The notes under the pieces were generated by a model, which was not told the DNA's origin, did no database searches, and was given only the letters and a program-made list of their open reading frames with translations. From positions 1-37,790 of the forward strand of contig JAVBLG010000030.1 of the NCBI GenBank assembly GCA_031553655.1: a DNA stretch of 37,790 nt, given 5' to 3'. This DNA is from JAVBLG01 sp031553655 (GTDB taxonomy: Bacteria > Desulfobacterota > Desulfovibrionia > Desulfovibrionales > Desulfovibrionaceae). The translations under genes were made by a program, and so were the position numbers. This document shows positions 22,527 to 32,019 of this stretch, piece after piece; position 1 is the first letter of the stretch, and every line of letters begins with the position of its first letter.

Positions 22527-23249
22527 AGCGTCAAGTACCTTAAAGCCTAACAACTCCCTTCTGTTGATTACGGGGGTTTTCGCGGCCAGGAAACTGCCGC
22601 GATCAGCCACCATGTGCTGATAGTAATAGCTGGGGTTTACTTCGCACAAATAGATTACCCGTACTTGATCGGAATCGGCCAGAAGTGCGGCCGGGCTTGT
22701 TTTGCGCACTTCGGACAGGCGTTTTACAGCCAGGTCCATCATGGAGTTGCGGTCGCCGAAGTGCATGGTGTCCGTGGGGCAGGTTTTTACGCAGGCCGGA
22801 AGCATGTTGTTCCGTACCCGGTCAATGCACATATTGCATTTGGCTATGGGCTTGCCGGGGGTATCTTTGCGGGGAATGTCGTAAGGGCAAGCCTCGCGTA
22901 TCACCTTATAATCCAGATCCTTGGTTTTTTCTGTATATATTACCGCGCCGGTGGCCGCATCCTGCACTATGGCGTCTTTGATGTAGGCGTCGCCCATCAT
23001 CTTGCAGGGAGGCTCCAGGCAATGGCGGCATTGTTCGGGAAAAAACAGCCACTTCAGCTTGCCGTCAATTTCCGCTTCCTGAAACCGCACCAACTTGAAG
23101 GTATGGTCGTTCAGATCCGGCGGATTCTGATAGGAACCGTTGTTTTCAGTGGCATCGGCGGGCAGCTTCTTCCACTGTTTGCAGGCTACCTGGCATCCCC
23201 GGCAGGCTGTACAGCGAGTTTGATCTATGAAAAAGCTTTTTCCGTACAT
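22524..23249 (-). CDS. Formate dehydrogenase beta subunit (4Fe-4S ferredoxin type)
   Basis: A 241-residue iron-sulfur electron-transfer subunit. Four cysteine groups are seen: CTACRGCQVACK (about 13-24), CRHCLEPPC (about 75-83), a lone cysteine in REACPYD, and CNMCIDRVRNNMLPACVKTCP. These could hold up to four clusters that pass electrons from the alpha subunit. There is no C-terminal membrane helix, unlike FdnH of E. coli, so it fits the soluble/periplasmic Desulfovibrio type carried out with the Tat-exported alpha subunit. The ATG at 23249 has AAGGA. It lies 12 bases after the alpha gene stop and is the last gene of the operon. Confidence 0.93.
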   Translation of the reverse strand: MYGKSFFIDQTRCTACRGCQVACKQWKKLPADATENNGSYQNPPDLNDHTFKLVRFQEAEIDGKLKWLFFPEQCRHCLEPPCKMMGDAYIKDAIVQDAATGAVIYTEKTKDLDYKVIREACPYDIPRKDTPGKPIAKCNMCIDRVRNNMLPACVKTCPTDTMHFGDRNSMMDLAVKRLSEVRKTSPAALLADSDQVRVIYLCEVNPSYYYQHMVADRGSFLAAKTPVINRRELLGFKVLDA

Positions 23250-23261
23250 AATATTCGTCCT

Positions 23262-26200
23262 TTAAGCCTTACGCAGGCTGACCATAAAAGCCTTGGTTTC
23301 AGGTATGCCGGTATTTGGGTCGCCAACAGAGGGTGAAAGCAGATTGGCGGAGTCGAACTTGCCGCCGAACTGCCAGCCGAAATGCCACGGAATGCCCACT
23401 TCATGCACCTTTTCGCCCATAATAAGGAAAGGCTTGAGGCGGGCGGTGACTATGGCGGTTACCTGTACCTTGCCCCGTAACGACTCCATTATAACCTGTT
23501 GACCGTTCAAAATGCCCAGCTCATTGGCCAGTTCATGGCTGATTTCGCAGAATCCGCCGGGCTGAGCTTCTCTGAGCCAGGGGGTATTTCTGGTCATGGT
23601 TGCGGATTGCCACTGTTCGGTAAGGCGGTAAGTGGTACACACAAAGGGATAGCGGGGGTCACGCACGGCTTTCGGTTCATTGGGGAAGGTAACCGACGTG
23701 GGGTTGACCCTTTGCGAGGACAGTGGATTATAATCTATCGGGCTTTCAAAAGGTTCATAATGTTCCGGCAGGGGGCCGTCAACGCGTCCCGGTCCGAAAA
23801 GCTGCGCCCGGCCTTCGCGCACCATGATGAAAGGCAGTTTTTCATCGGGTTTGTAAGCGCCGTCGGGTACGTCGCCCACCCACTTCTCGCCGTCCCAGGC
23901 AACGACGGCCTTATCAGGGTTGAGGGGCTGGCCTTTGCCGTTCACTCCGGCGCGGTTGTAGAGAATACGCCGGTTGGCCGGCCAGGAGAAACCCCAGTTG
24001 GGAAAAAGACCTATTTTAGCTTGGGCCGGGGTTTGGGTGTGATCCTGGCGCGCCATCATGTTTCCGGCTTCAGTGTAGCAGCCGGAGAATATCCAGCAGC
24101 CGCACGAGGTGGAGCCGTCATCACGCAGCACGGCAAAGCCTGGTACCAACGTTCCGGCTTTGCGCAGCACAGAGCCTTCCTGCACGTCTTTGAGATAGTA
24201 GCCGTTAATGGCCTTGGCGGTTTTGACCGCGCTGTACTCGCCGTTTTCACGGTAATCCACATTGAGGTTTAGAATGGGCTCGGGCAGCTTGCCTTTGTCG
24301 GCCCTATAGATCTTTATCAGTTCATCCCAGAGCATAAGCGCTATGTCGCCGTCAGATCTGGAATGGCCCATGGTTTCCACGGCCTTTTGCCGCCATTGCA
24401 GCCAGCGTCCGGAGTTGGCCACGGATCCGTCCTTTTCCACATTCATGCAGGCGGGTAAGAAAAAGACCTCGGTCTTGATATCCTTGGGGGTTACGCCGGG
24501 GCCTTTCCAGAATTCGCTGGTTTCATTGGTGAAGAGGTTTACCGCTACCATCCAGTCCAGATTGGCTACCGCCCGCCTGTTCTTGCCCGCGTTGGCTCCT
24601 CCGGCGCAGGGGTTCTGCCCCCACATGAAGGCGCCATTGAAGCCGCCCTGGCTCATGCGTTCAAAAATACTTAAGAAGCTGTAATCGGTTATTTTTCCGT
24701 CATTCACTTTGGGAAGCCAGGAATAGGCCGTTTCCAGGTCGGCTTCGGGGTAAAGGGTTTTTAGATAAGAGGCCGCATATTTGGGGGTGTTGGACCACCA
24801 GTTGGCACTCATGGGATCATTACTGACCGGCGTAAAGGCCTTGTTGTATTCGGCCAAAGTTTTGTTGCCGGCACGCGGCACCTGCAAATAGCCGGGTAGA
24901 ATGTCGCAGATCAGGGCTATGTCGGTAGTGCCCTGCACATTAGATTCACCGCGCAGAGCGTTGACCCCGCCACCTGCGATGCCTATATTGCCGAGCAGAA
25001 GTTGAACCATGGACAGTGCGCGGATGTTTTGCACCCCGACGGTGTGCTGGCACTGGCCCATAGCGTAGAGAATGGTTCCGGCCTTGTCGGGCTTGCCTGT
25101 GGCCGCAAAGGCGTCCCATATCTCAAGGATCTTGGACTGGGCCATGCCGGTAAGGTCGCACACCAGCTTGAGATTGTAACGGCTATAGTGTTTTTTCATT
25201 ATTTGCATCACACAGCGCGGGTCCTTCAACGTGGGGTCTTTTTTGCTGACCCCCTTTTCATCCACGGCAAAAGCCCATAAATTGCGATCGTAGGCGACCT
25301 TTTTTTCGTCATAGCCACTGAAAAGGCCGTCCTTGAAATCGTAGCCCGGACCGAGGATATAGGAGGCATTGGTGCAATTGACCACGTAATCTTTGTAGTA
25401 CAATTCCTTTTCGAGGATGTAACTTATAAATCCGCCCCAGAAGGCGATATCGCTGCCCGAGCGGATGTGCCCGTGTATGTCGGCTTTGGCCGAGGTGCGG
25501 GTAAAGCGCGGATCGACATGAATGAGTTTGGCCCCGCGCTGCATGGCTTTTGTAACCCACTTGAAGGAAATGGGATGGTTTTCGGCAGCATTGCTGCCCA
25601 TAATTAAAATTACATCACTGTTTTGCAAATCAATCCAGTGATTGGTCATCGCGCCGCGTCCGTAGGACTCTGCCAGAGCCCCGACTGTGGAACTGTGTCA
25701 GATCCTGGCGTGGCTATCCACATATACAATGCCCAGAGCTCGCAGCATTACCTGATAGAGCCAGCCTTCCTCATTGTCTATGGCAGCCGAGCCTATGGAG
25801 GTAATACCCCCGGTGCGGTTGACGGTAAGGCCCTGCTCATTCTTGAGTTCCAGAGTGGCCTCGCGGGTTTCCCATATTTTCTTGGCAATGCGCGGCAGCG
25901 CCCAGGCCCAATCCTTCTTTTCCCATTTGTCGCTGCCCGGCGCGCGGTAAAGCACGTCGGTAATGCGCGGGCTTTGTTCGGTGGTTTGCCATATGGACGA
26001 CCCCTTGGGGCAGAGCGTGCCTTCATTTATGGGATGGTCGGGGTTGCCTTCTATATTTATGGAACGGCCGCTTTTCTTGTCGGTATACACTAAAAGCCCG
26101 CAACCCACGGCGCAATAGCAGCAGATTGAGGTGGTGAGCTTGGCTTCTTGCAAGGGCATTGCCAAAGCGTAGCTTTCCGCTCTGGCCAGGCTTATGCCAA

Positions 26201-26264
26201 GGCCCCCGAAGGCGGTGGCCAGAACCCCGGCCGCCGACAGTTTTATAAAATCACGTCTTTGCAT
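23262..26264 (-). CDS. fdnG: Formate dehydrogenase alpha subunit, selenocysteine-containing
   Basis: A 1000-residue molybdopterin or tungstopterin enzyme that oxidises formate to CO2, read through an in-frame TGA at 25698-25700 (codon 189). The bases around it read ARI-U-HSSTVGALAESYGRG then AMTNHW, the selenocysteine active site of FdnG-type enzymes, so the gene is intact, not a pseudogene. The N-terminus has a Tat signal (RRDFIK at 3-8). A 4Fe-4S motif follows with Cys48, Cys51 and Cys55, plus CPKG near 84. The ATG at 26264 has GGAG. The product is exported folded with the beta subunit to the periplasm. Automatic annotation will probably split it into two frames. Confidence 0.97.
25665..25700 (-). 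promoter_or_regulatory. Selenocysteine UGA codon and SECIS-like hairpin
   Basis: The TGA (25700 to 25698) is followed 16 bases later by a 7-bp hairpin (arms 25675-25681 and 25665-25671, GGC loop, one G-U pair). A bacterial SECIS, bound by SelB, is expected at just this distance. A bulged base and a G-U in the loop, typical of the E. coli element, would need folding to judge. Confidence 0.7.
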
Positions 26265-26293
26265 AAAATTGTCTCCTGTGGCGAAACCTACGT

Positions 26294-28054
26294 TTATATT
26301 TTATGGCAATCCTTACAAGAGGTCGGACCAGCCGCCTTTCCCGCATCCAGTAGTTTCTGGTGGCAGGGCATGCAGCCTCGATCTTTGCCGTGGAATGCAT
26401 TGCGGTAGTACGACGGCACGGCCATGGCTTCGGCGCTTCCGGTATCGGCCTTGTCGTGGCAACCAGCCGAGGCGCAAGCCAGAGACTTGCCGTCAACATA
26501 ACCGGTATGGTGGCAGGTAGAGCATTCCACCGCCTTGTGCGCCGCATGAGGGAACACAACAGCGGGTCGCATCAGTTTGGCTCCGGCGGGTACGGTAATA
26601 TTGCGGGACGGCCAGGCAACCAGATCATGATGCACGGAGCCGTCCATGGGTTCGCCGTGGCAGGATACGCACTTTCCCGCAGCACCCAGGGCGCGGGCGT
26701 GATTTTGATATTGCATGGGGATCATATTGTCGCGATCGCGCTCATAGGGATTGCGCGCCGGGTAAACGGCGTGCTGGGCCCCGTGGCAGGCCGGGCAGCG
26801 CAACATGCCGCTATTGTCCAAACGTTTGGCGAAAAGATCATCGGCGCCTGCGGCCCACTTGTTGAAAGCGCTGGCGGTTTGTGATGACGGCTTGCTTACA
26901 AAGTCATGGCAGCCGGTGCAATCGGGCTCCTGGGTCCAGGGGGTGCGAGGTTCAATCTGTTCAAGAGCAACCGCGCCGCGCGGCTTCAGGGGAGCCATGA
27001 ACTTGGCGGCGTTTTTTTTGCCCAGTTTCTGTTCGGCCTTGAGCAGCGCCAGGGCGTGATCTTCCATGTGTCCATGGCAGCTCACGCAATTAAGAGCCTT
27101 GTCCTTGTGCAGATCGCGCATGAAACGGGTGGCACCGTCCGGGGCGGAGGGATGGCATGAGGCGCAGGCCTCGGCCCCTTGTCCGCTCATATAGGCGGCA
27201 TGCCAGCCGTGAATGGCGGCGGAAAGGTTCAGACGCCCCTTGGCGCCGGGATCCCGGCTTTCGGCGGAATGGCAGGTATCGCAGTTTTCCATTTTACCCT
27301 TGCCCGCATCTGGAGCCAGAGAGGTCTTGTTGATGCGATCGTGGGTTTTTAACACGTCAAGAGCGGCGGCATGAGATATGCCTGCCTTGCCGTCCACCTT
27401 CCAATCGCCCTTGTGGCAGTTCTTGCAGCCCATTTCTGTAGAAACAGGCACAACCACGCGGCTTTGGGCCACGACTACACCGTCATTGTTGACGACCTCA
27501 ATGGTGGCCACCGGGTAGGGGTTGAACTTGCCGGTTCCGGTATAGGGCATTACCGCGATGGGAGCGGAAGCGAAGACGCCACTGTCGGGCTGTATCTTCA
27601 AATGTCCTTTGGCCGTACTTTCCTTGCCCTGGGCAAAGGTTATGTTTTGATCAGGCGAGAAATAATAGCGTAGAGTTACGCCCTCAGTAACCACTTCGGG
27701 GCCGGGTCCGCGCTTTATGAGCTGCGCCAGGATGACGCTGCCGGGCCTTAGCATGGACCACAACGGTTCGGCATCGGTGATATGCAACATGCCCTGGCTG
27801 CTCCAGGCCGTAAGCAGATATACCGATTTTTGCGGGTCAAAGGGCGGAATCACGGTAATATCGGGATCAACCTTGAGGTAGCCGTCATTGGACGGAGCGG
27901 CGGTGGTTGCCGCGGGTTTTACGGGGGCCTTGCCGGAAGATCCGGCCTTGCTGAAGGCGTCAAAAGCCATGACAAAGCCGATTACGCAAACCAGCGCGGC
28001 CACTATCCACAGGTTATAAATTTTTACATATCCGGATCTTGGTGGGGAACTCAT
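26294..28054 (-). CDS. Membrane-anchored multihaem cytochrome c, 11 haem sites
   Basis: A 586-residue protein with one N-terminal membrane helix (about 14-34) that anchors it facing the periplasm. I count ten CXXCH motifs (CKNCH, CDTCH, CASCH, CVSCH, CTGCH, CPACH, CVSCH, CSTCH, CMPCH, CKDCH) and one CX4CH (CASAGCH), as in tetrahaem cytochromes c3. It should pass electrons between the formate dehydrogenase and the membrane proteins encoded just upstream. The ATG at 28054 has AGGAG. It ends 29 bases before the alpha subunit gene. The order resembles the membrane-associated formate dehydrogenase cluster of Desulfovibrio vulgaris (DVU2481-2485), recalled from memory. Confidence 0.9.
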   Translation of the reverse strand: MSSPPRSGYVKIYNLWIVAALVCVIGFVMAFDAFSKAGSSGKAPVKPAATTAAPSNDGYLKVDPDITVIPPFDPQKSVYLLTAWSSQGMLHITDAEPLWSMLRPGSVILAQLIKRGPGPEVVTEGVTLRYYFSPDQNITFAQGKESTAKGHLKIQPDSGVFASAPIAVMPYTGTGKFNPYPVATIEVVNNDGVVVAQSRVVVPVSTEMGCKNCHKGDWKVDGKAGISHAAALDVLKTHDRINKTSLAPDAGKGKMENCDTCHSAESRDPGAKGRLNLSAAIHGWHAAYMSGQGAEACASCHPSAPDGATRFMRDLHKDKALNCVSCHGHMEDHALALLKAEQKLGKKNAAKFMAPLKPRGAVALEQIEPRTPWTQEPDCTGCHDFVSKPSSQTASAFNKWAAGADDLFAKRLDNSGMLRCPACHGAQHAVYPARNPYERDRDNMIPMQYQNHARALGAAGKCVSCHGEPMDGSVHHDLVAWPSRNITVPAGAKLMRPAVVFPHAAHKAVECSTCHHTGYVDGKSLACASAGCHDKADTGSAEAMAVPSYYRNAFHGKDRGCMPCHQKLLDAGKAAGPTSCKDCHKI

Positions 28055-28103
28055 AACATTCTCCTGTAAAAAATATATTCTGTAATGCTTATTTATTAAG
28101 TTA

Positions 28104-29414
28104 TTACTTTATTTTTGCCGTGGCCTGATCCAGATAACGGGCCAAAGCCATTTTTTCCGCCTCCGTGCCCAAAAAGGGCGGCATATAGGTCCTGAGCTTC
28201 CCTTGCCCGGTGAGCAGCGCGCATATGCCTTCCACCCCGCGCCCGGACACTCTGGGCACGAGATCCAGGGCCGGAGCGCCAAGGCCGTGGCAGCCGGAGC
28301 ATTGCTGGCCGAAAATGAATTTGCCGATTTCCGTGCTTTGCGCCGTGTCTTCAGGCTTTACGTGGGCGGGCCGGAAAAGATGCCCAGCACTGCCGTCCGC
28401 AAGCATTTCATCAACTTCAGAGGCCAGAACGCCATTTGAATACATGTAATTGTAAATCAGCCAGGGGCGTCTGCCGGTTTCGCGCACCCATTCAAAAACT
28501 CCTACCTGGGCGAGCGCAATCAGCATGATGCACAGCGAAAGCCCAAACTGAACCCTGGGGCGCAGCCTGGGCATAAAGGCCAGACCGGCGGGCAGCATGA
28601 GCGGGGTGATAATAATAAAAGCCGTCAACATGGGTCTGATATCAGAGGTATGACGCAAAATCATGGCTTGTTGCGCCGGGTCGAGGCTCTGGTAATACCA
28701 CCAGCTGGCCAAAGGCAGGGCTATGGCCGGCAGAGCTACCCACAAGGCGGCGAAGCGGGTTACGGACAATCTGGCCGGTTCTTCCTTTATGGCGCTGGCC
28801 GTGCATAGTGCAAAAAGTCCGCCCAGCAGCAGAGAAACCAGAAAGCGGTAAACCAGCGCGGGCCAGAAACTGGGGTTGAAAATGCCGTCCCAAAAATTGC
28901 CGCTGGTCAGCCATGCTCCTGGGGTGAGCATGAAAGATACCACGCCATTGATGGTGAAAAGTGACAAAAAGGCGAACGCGCCATAGCAGAAACCAATGAA
29001 CATGTGGTCTTTAGCGGTCATGTCGCCCGTTAAGCAGCGGGTGAAAGTGGCCTGATAAACCAGAAGAGCCACTATTTCCCCAAAAAAGAAAGCCCATTCT
29101 GTGGCCCAGGCGAACAGGAATTCGCGAACCAGCAGGGACAGACCAGATGGGCTTACCAAGGATACTATGAACCATATGCCCACGCCGGAAAGCCCTCCAA
29201 AAACCATAGTGAGCAGCAGGAAAAATTTTGTGTGATTTTTTACCCAGTTGAGAATAGGTAAAGAGTTTTCGGCATGCCCCTTGCGTTCGGCCATGACCAG
29301 CAGAAAGCCCCCGCCTACGGCGAGTTGGGCGACAAAGAGATGCAGAACGGAAATTACGGCTATGAGCAGGCCGCCGTTTACTCCGGGCAGATTCCAGGCC
29401 GGGTAGAAATTCAT
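28104..29414 (-). CDS. CydA-like membrane protein with C-terminal cytochrome c domain
   Basis: 436 residues. The first ~340 form about nine membrane helices with features of the bd-type quinol oxidase subunit I: His25 in the first helix (VLHLFVAQ) and Glu106/Glu113 in ATEWAFFFGEIVALL. At the position of the E. coli His186 haem ligand I see YRFLVSLLLGG, with no histidine. The C-terminal domain has one haem c site, CSGCH (372-376), and a likely Met ligand in RTYMPPF. It may be a quinone-reactive partner of the multihaem cytochrome, not an oxygen reductase; that is inference. The ATG at 29414 has AGGAGG and overlaps the upstream stop (ATGA). Confidence 0.8.
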   Translation of the reverse strand: MNFYPAWNLPGVNGGLLIAVISVLHLFVAQLAVGGGFLLVMAERKGHAENSLPILNWVKNHTKFFLLLTMVFGGLSGVGIWFIVSLVSPSGLSLLVREFLFAWATEWAFFFGEIVALLVYQATFTRCLTGDMTAKDHMFIGFCYGAFAFLSLFTINGVVSFMLTPGAWLTSGNFWDGIFNPSFWPALVYRFLVSLLLGGLFALCTASAIKEEPARLSVTRFAALWVALPAIALPLASWWYYQSLDPAQQAMILRHTSDIRPMLTAFIIITPLMLPAGLAFMPRLRPRVQFGLSLCIMLIALAQVGVFEWVRETGRRPWLIYNYMYSNGVLASEVDEMLADGSAGHLFRPAHVKPEDTAQSTEIGKFIFGQQCSGCHGLGAPALDLVPRVSGRGVEGICALLTGQGKLRTYMPPFLGTEAEKMALARYLDQATAKIK

Positions 29415-30511
29415 GACTTGGCCTCCTGTTCTCCCTTGGGCGAAGCGTCATTGTTGAATGCCTTGCGTAATATGGCAACCAGCACCACGGCGGTGGCGGC
29501 CACGCCGAAAATGAACATCACCAGGGGGCCGACATCGAACGGCTTGTGCGCGGCCTCTTCCAGATAGGGCGTGAGCATAAACTTGCGCATCATGTGCCGC
29601 AGAAAACACATGGCTGCAAGTACGGCCACGGCCAGCGCAAAGGCTGTCTTCAGCCGCCCGGAACGGGCTGCCCATATGGCCGTCAGGCTGCCGATGGCAC
29701 TTAGAATAAGGGCCGCCAGCGAAGCCTGGTCGCCGCCGAGAAAATCTTCACGCACTCCGGGCGCTATAGAAAAAAGATACCATACGCCGATCAGCGCGTT
29801 TGCAGCCATGGCATGGCCGAAAATAGTCAGGCCAAAGCTTCTGGCATTTTTTTGGGTTTCATTTCCCCGTTTGATCCGAAATTCGGCCAGCAGGGCCTGG
29901 GTCAACCCTCCAAAGGCCATAAAGCCAAGCACATTGTGGGCATAGCGCGGCCAGAGGCTGGGTTCTCCAAGGTTCAAAGCCAGCCCGTCGGGGTTGCCCT
30001 GTCCCAACGGCCAGCGCAATGGTGTGAGCATCAGAGTGTTTAGATTGGTGTATAAAAAGGCCACGGCAAGGAAAATGACCAGCACCACGCCCATAATCAG
30101 GGTATTGCGGCCCTGGATGGCTCCGGCGTTCTGATTGAACAGATACAGCCCGTAATAAGCCAGCATGACAAAGAAAGGTATACCTAAAAACCATAGTCCC
30201 ATAATTATCGCACTGCTGTAAATGAACGGGGCGAGCATGGCCTGCATGAATAAAAGGGGGACTATGGCCAAATTTACGTTGAAAGCCAGGCCTTTGGACA
30301 ACCAGAAGGCATCGTCGCCCACAGAAGGGTTATGCCTGCCGTCCATGAGCAGACGAAGAAAGATGACCATGGTCAGACCGGCAACCATGTTTACGGATAA
30401 TATATGTAAAAAAAAGCCTATAAATGAAAATGCCTCCAGCAGAGCTGAAGGCGCGGGCAGGATATTGCTTTCCGGCGCCAGCACAAAAATTGAAGGATCT
30501 GGTAAGGGCAT
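29411..30511 (-). CDS. Polytopic membrane protein of the formate dehydrogenase cluster
   Basis: 366 residues with about nine membrane helices. The first (FIGFFLHILSVNMVAGLTMVIF) carries a histidine placed like that of CydA-type proteins, and further histidines lie in RYAHNVLGF, IFGHAMAANALIG and RHMMRK. It is probably a diverged subunit of the same superfamily, pairing with the next gene product as a haem b-containing dimer. There is no C-terminal cytochrome domain. The ATG at 30511 has GAGGA. It is the first gene of the five-gene operon; its promoter must lie in the AT-rich 30512-30770. Confidence 0.7.
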   Translation of the reverse strand: MPLPDPSIFVLAPESNILPAPSALLEAFSFIGFFLHILSVNMVAGLTMVIFLRLLMDGRHNPSVGDDAFWLSKGLAFNVNLAIVPLLFMQAMLAPFIYSSAIIMGLWFLGIPFFVMLAYYGLYLFNQNAGAIQGRNTLIMGVVLVIFLAVAFLYTNLNTLMLTPLRWPLGQGNPDGLALNLGEPSLWPRYAHNVLGFMAFGGLTQALLAEFRIKRGNETQKNARSFGLTIFGHAMAANALIGVWYLFSIAPGVREDFLGGDQASLAALILSAIGSLTAIWAARSGRLKTAFALAVAVLAAMCFLRHMMRKFMLTPYLEEAAHKPFDVGPLVMFIFGVAATAVVLVAILRKAFNNDASPKGEQEAKS

Positions 30512-30846
30512 GGTATGTCCTCATATGGTAAGAATACATTCATAAAAAATTTGCCGCTCTTGTATGACGCTAAAATGCCGCCACCCGAGAATTTTGAAAT
30601 AAGAATTTTTCGCATTAAAAATAAAATTGTGTGGAATCATGGAATCTTTGCCATATGGAATGCTGAAATCATTTATATGTCAAGTAGTATGGAGAGGCGG
30701 AAAGTGGAAAATAACCGTATATATTTGTTTTCTTATATAAAAGAATTAGAACAAAATTTTTGGTAGGCTGATTTTTATGATGCCGAGCCGCCGGTGAAGG
30801 GCGGCGCAGGCCAATAGGATTCATGACAAAAATGAACCTACGAATT

Positions 30847-30931
30847 GCTGAATAAACGCGGCTTTAATTTAGAATTGGAATAAGGACAGAAACTGACTTG
30901 CGGTTCGCTGAATAAACGCAGTTTTAATTTA
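30847..30931. repeat. Duplicated 25-base motif, 60-base period
   Basis: 30847-30871 and 30907-30931 begin GCTGAATAAACGC and end TTTAATTTA; they match at 23 of 25 bases and are exactly 60 apart. The preceding bases (CGAATT / CGGTTC) are also similar. They could be paired binding sites or the remains of a tandem duplication. Confidence 0.6.
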
Positions 30932-30959
30932 TCAAAATTTTCTTGTTTTGCAGCAAGCC

Positions 30960-31022
30960 AAGCGGCGCTTTTAAGCGACGGATGTAACAAATAGTACTGT
31001 CCACTGCTTAAAAGCGCCGCTT
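30960..31022. repeat. 17-bp perfect inverted repeat after mlaA
   Basis: Arms 30960-30976 and 31006-31022 are perfectly complementary, with a 29-base loop. It lies 32 bases beyond the mlaA stop and could form a transcript-end hairpin for the mla operon, but no T-run follows on the minus strand. Each arm holds the smaller palindrome GCTTTTAAGC, or nearly so. Confidence 0.6.
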
Positions 31023-31053
31023 AACGCCGCTAGAAGTCAACGCACGGATTTTT

Positions 31054-31914
31054 TTACTGATTTACGTGGTTGTTACGGAATTGTATATATGCATCGCGGG
31101 TGGCCACATAGGGATCAACCGCTGCTTTGTTAAGGTCTTCGTAAGCTTGCAAAATGTTGTCCAGGGAGTTGAAGCGCAACCCCGCGTTTACTCCGATGGG
31201 GGGGATGCCGTTAAAGTAAAAGAGCGGGTTCAGGAATTGATCCGCGCCCAAACCCACTGTTTCGCGCAGGGAGCTGGGGCCAATGAGTGGCCACACAATG
31301 TAAAAACCATGCCCCACTCCCCATGTGCCAAGCGTTTGCCCGAAGTCTTCTCCGGAAGGGTCAACTTCGACCACCGCTTTCACGTCTTTGGCCACGTCTA
31401 TAAGCCCGCCAAGGCCCACAGCGGTATTGATGATAAAACGCCCGAACTCCACCCCGGCGGCCTGGAATTTGCCTTGCAGCAGACTGTTCACAAAACGCAC
31501 CGGAAAAAGAATATGCGCCAGAAGGTTCTTCAATCCGGAGCGAAATTCTTTGGGAGTGATGTAGGCATAGCCGCTGTAAACAGGTTTGGCTATTTTAAGA
31601 TAGAAAATGTCGTTGAAAGCGAACCAGAAACGGTTCCAGGGTTCCAGAGGGTCGGAGATGAGCGGCTTTTCCGGCTCGTCATAATCATCGAGAACAGAAC
31701 CGGCGTCGCCGCGGGCCTCGTGCTTTTCAATGGCTTTTACCGCGTCAGAGGTGGTTCTGTGCGGATATATGCTGTCGCTGGTGGCAGGCACGCTGACCAG
31801 ATGGGGTTCATGTGCGCCCTCAGGCGAGGTTTCCGCTTTGCGCGAAGCGCATCCAGACAGCAGAATCAGGCATACAACAGCCAGTAAATTAGCTCGAACA
31901 AGATGTGCCACCAT
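31054..31914 (-). CDS. mlaA: Outer-membrane lipoprotein MlaA (VacJ family)
   Basis: A 286-residue lipoprotein that removes phospholipids from the outer leaflet of the outer membrane and hands them to MlaC. The signal ends in lipobox LLSGC (about 18-22). The family core DPLEPWNRFWFAFND, the VNSLLQGKFQAAGVEFGRFIINT region and GVGHGFYIVWPLIGPSS are clear. The ATG at 31914 has AAGGGG 6 bases upstream; an in-frame TTG at 31935 is weaker. It is the last gene of the mlaEFDCA series, 105 bases after mlaC. Confidence 0.93.
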   Translation of the reverse strand: MVAHLVRANLLAVVCLILLSGCASRKAETSPEGAHEPHLVSVPATSDSIYPHRTTSDAVKAIEKHEARGDAGSVLDDYDEPEKPLISDPLEPWNRFWFAFNDIFYLKIAKPVYSGYAYITPKEFRSGLKNLLAHILFPVRFVNSLLQGKFQAAGVEFGRFIINTAVGLGGLIDVAKDVKAVVEVDPSGEDFGQTLGTWGVGHGFYIVWPLIGPSSLRETVGLGADQFLNPLFYFNGIPPIGVNAGLRFNSLDNILQAYEDLNKAAVDPYVATRDAYIQFRNNHVNQ

Positions 31915-32019
31915 CACAGCCCCTTTCAGTTTCAACGGTATTCAACAAACATAGACAGGGCTGGAGGAAAAATGCTCCGGCATCAGACGTCGTCTGCGCC
32001 CTGCTTGAAATTTGAAGCG

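Larger units (their letters stand above)
30512..31053. other. Gap of ~540 bases between the mla and formate dehydrogenase operons
   Basis: The part next to the formate dehydrogenase operon (30540-30770) is AT-rich and should hold its promoter, but no clear -35/-10 pair is seen. Next come a GCCGCC/GGCGGC hairpin (30787-30805), a duplicated 25-base motif and a 17-bp palindrome, listed apart. The single long frame here (30515-30766, +) has no ribosome site and poor codon quality. No RNA gene is recognised. Confidence 0.5.

Noticed and set aside
25649..25700. Formate dehydrogenase alpha gene as a pseudogene split by a nonsense mutation
   Set aside because: The TGA falls exactly at the selenocysteine site and the reading frame and family motifs continue without a break on both sides.
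30515..30766. 83-codon plus-strand frame upstream of the formate dehydrogenase operon
   Set aside because: It lies in AT-rich promoter DNA, has no ribosome site and no recognisable protein features.
30960..31022. Insertion-sequence ends
   Set aside because: The inverted repeat encloses only 29 bases and no transposase or target duplication is seen.
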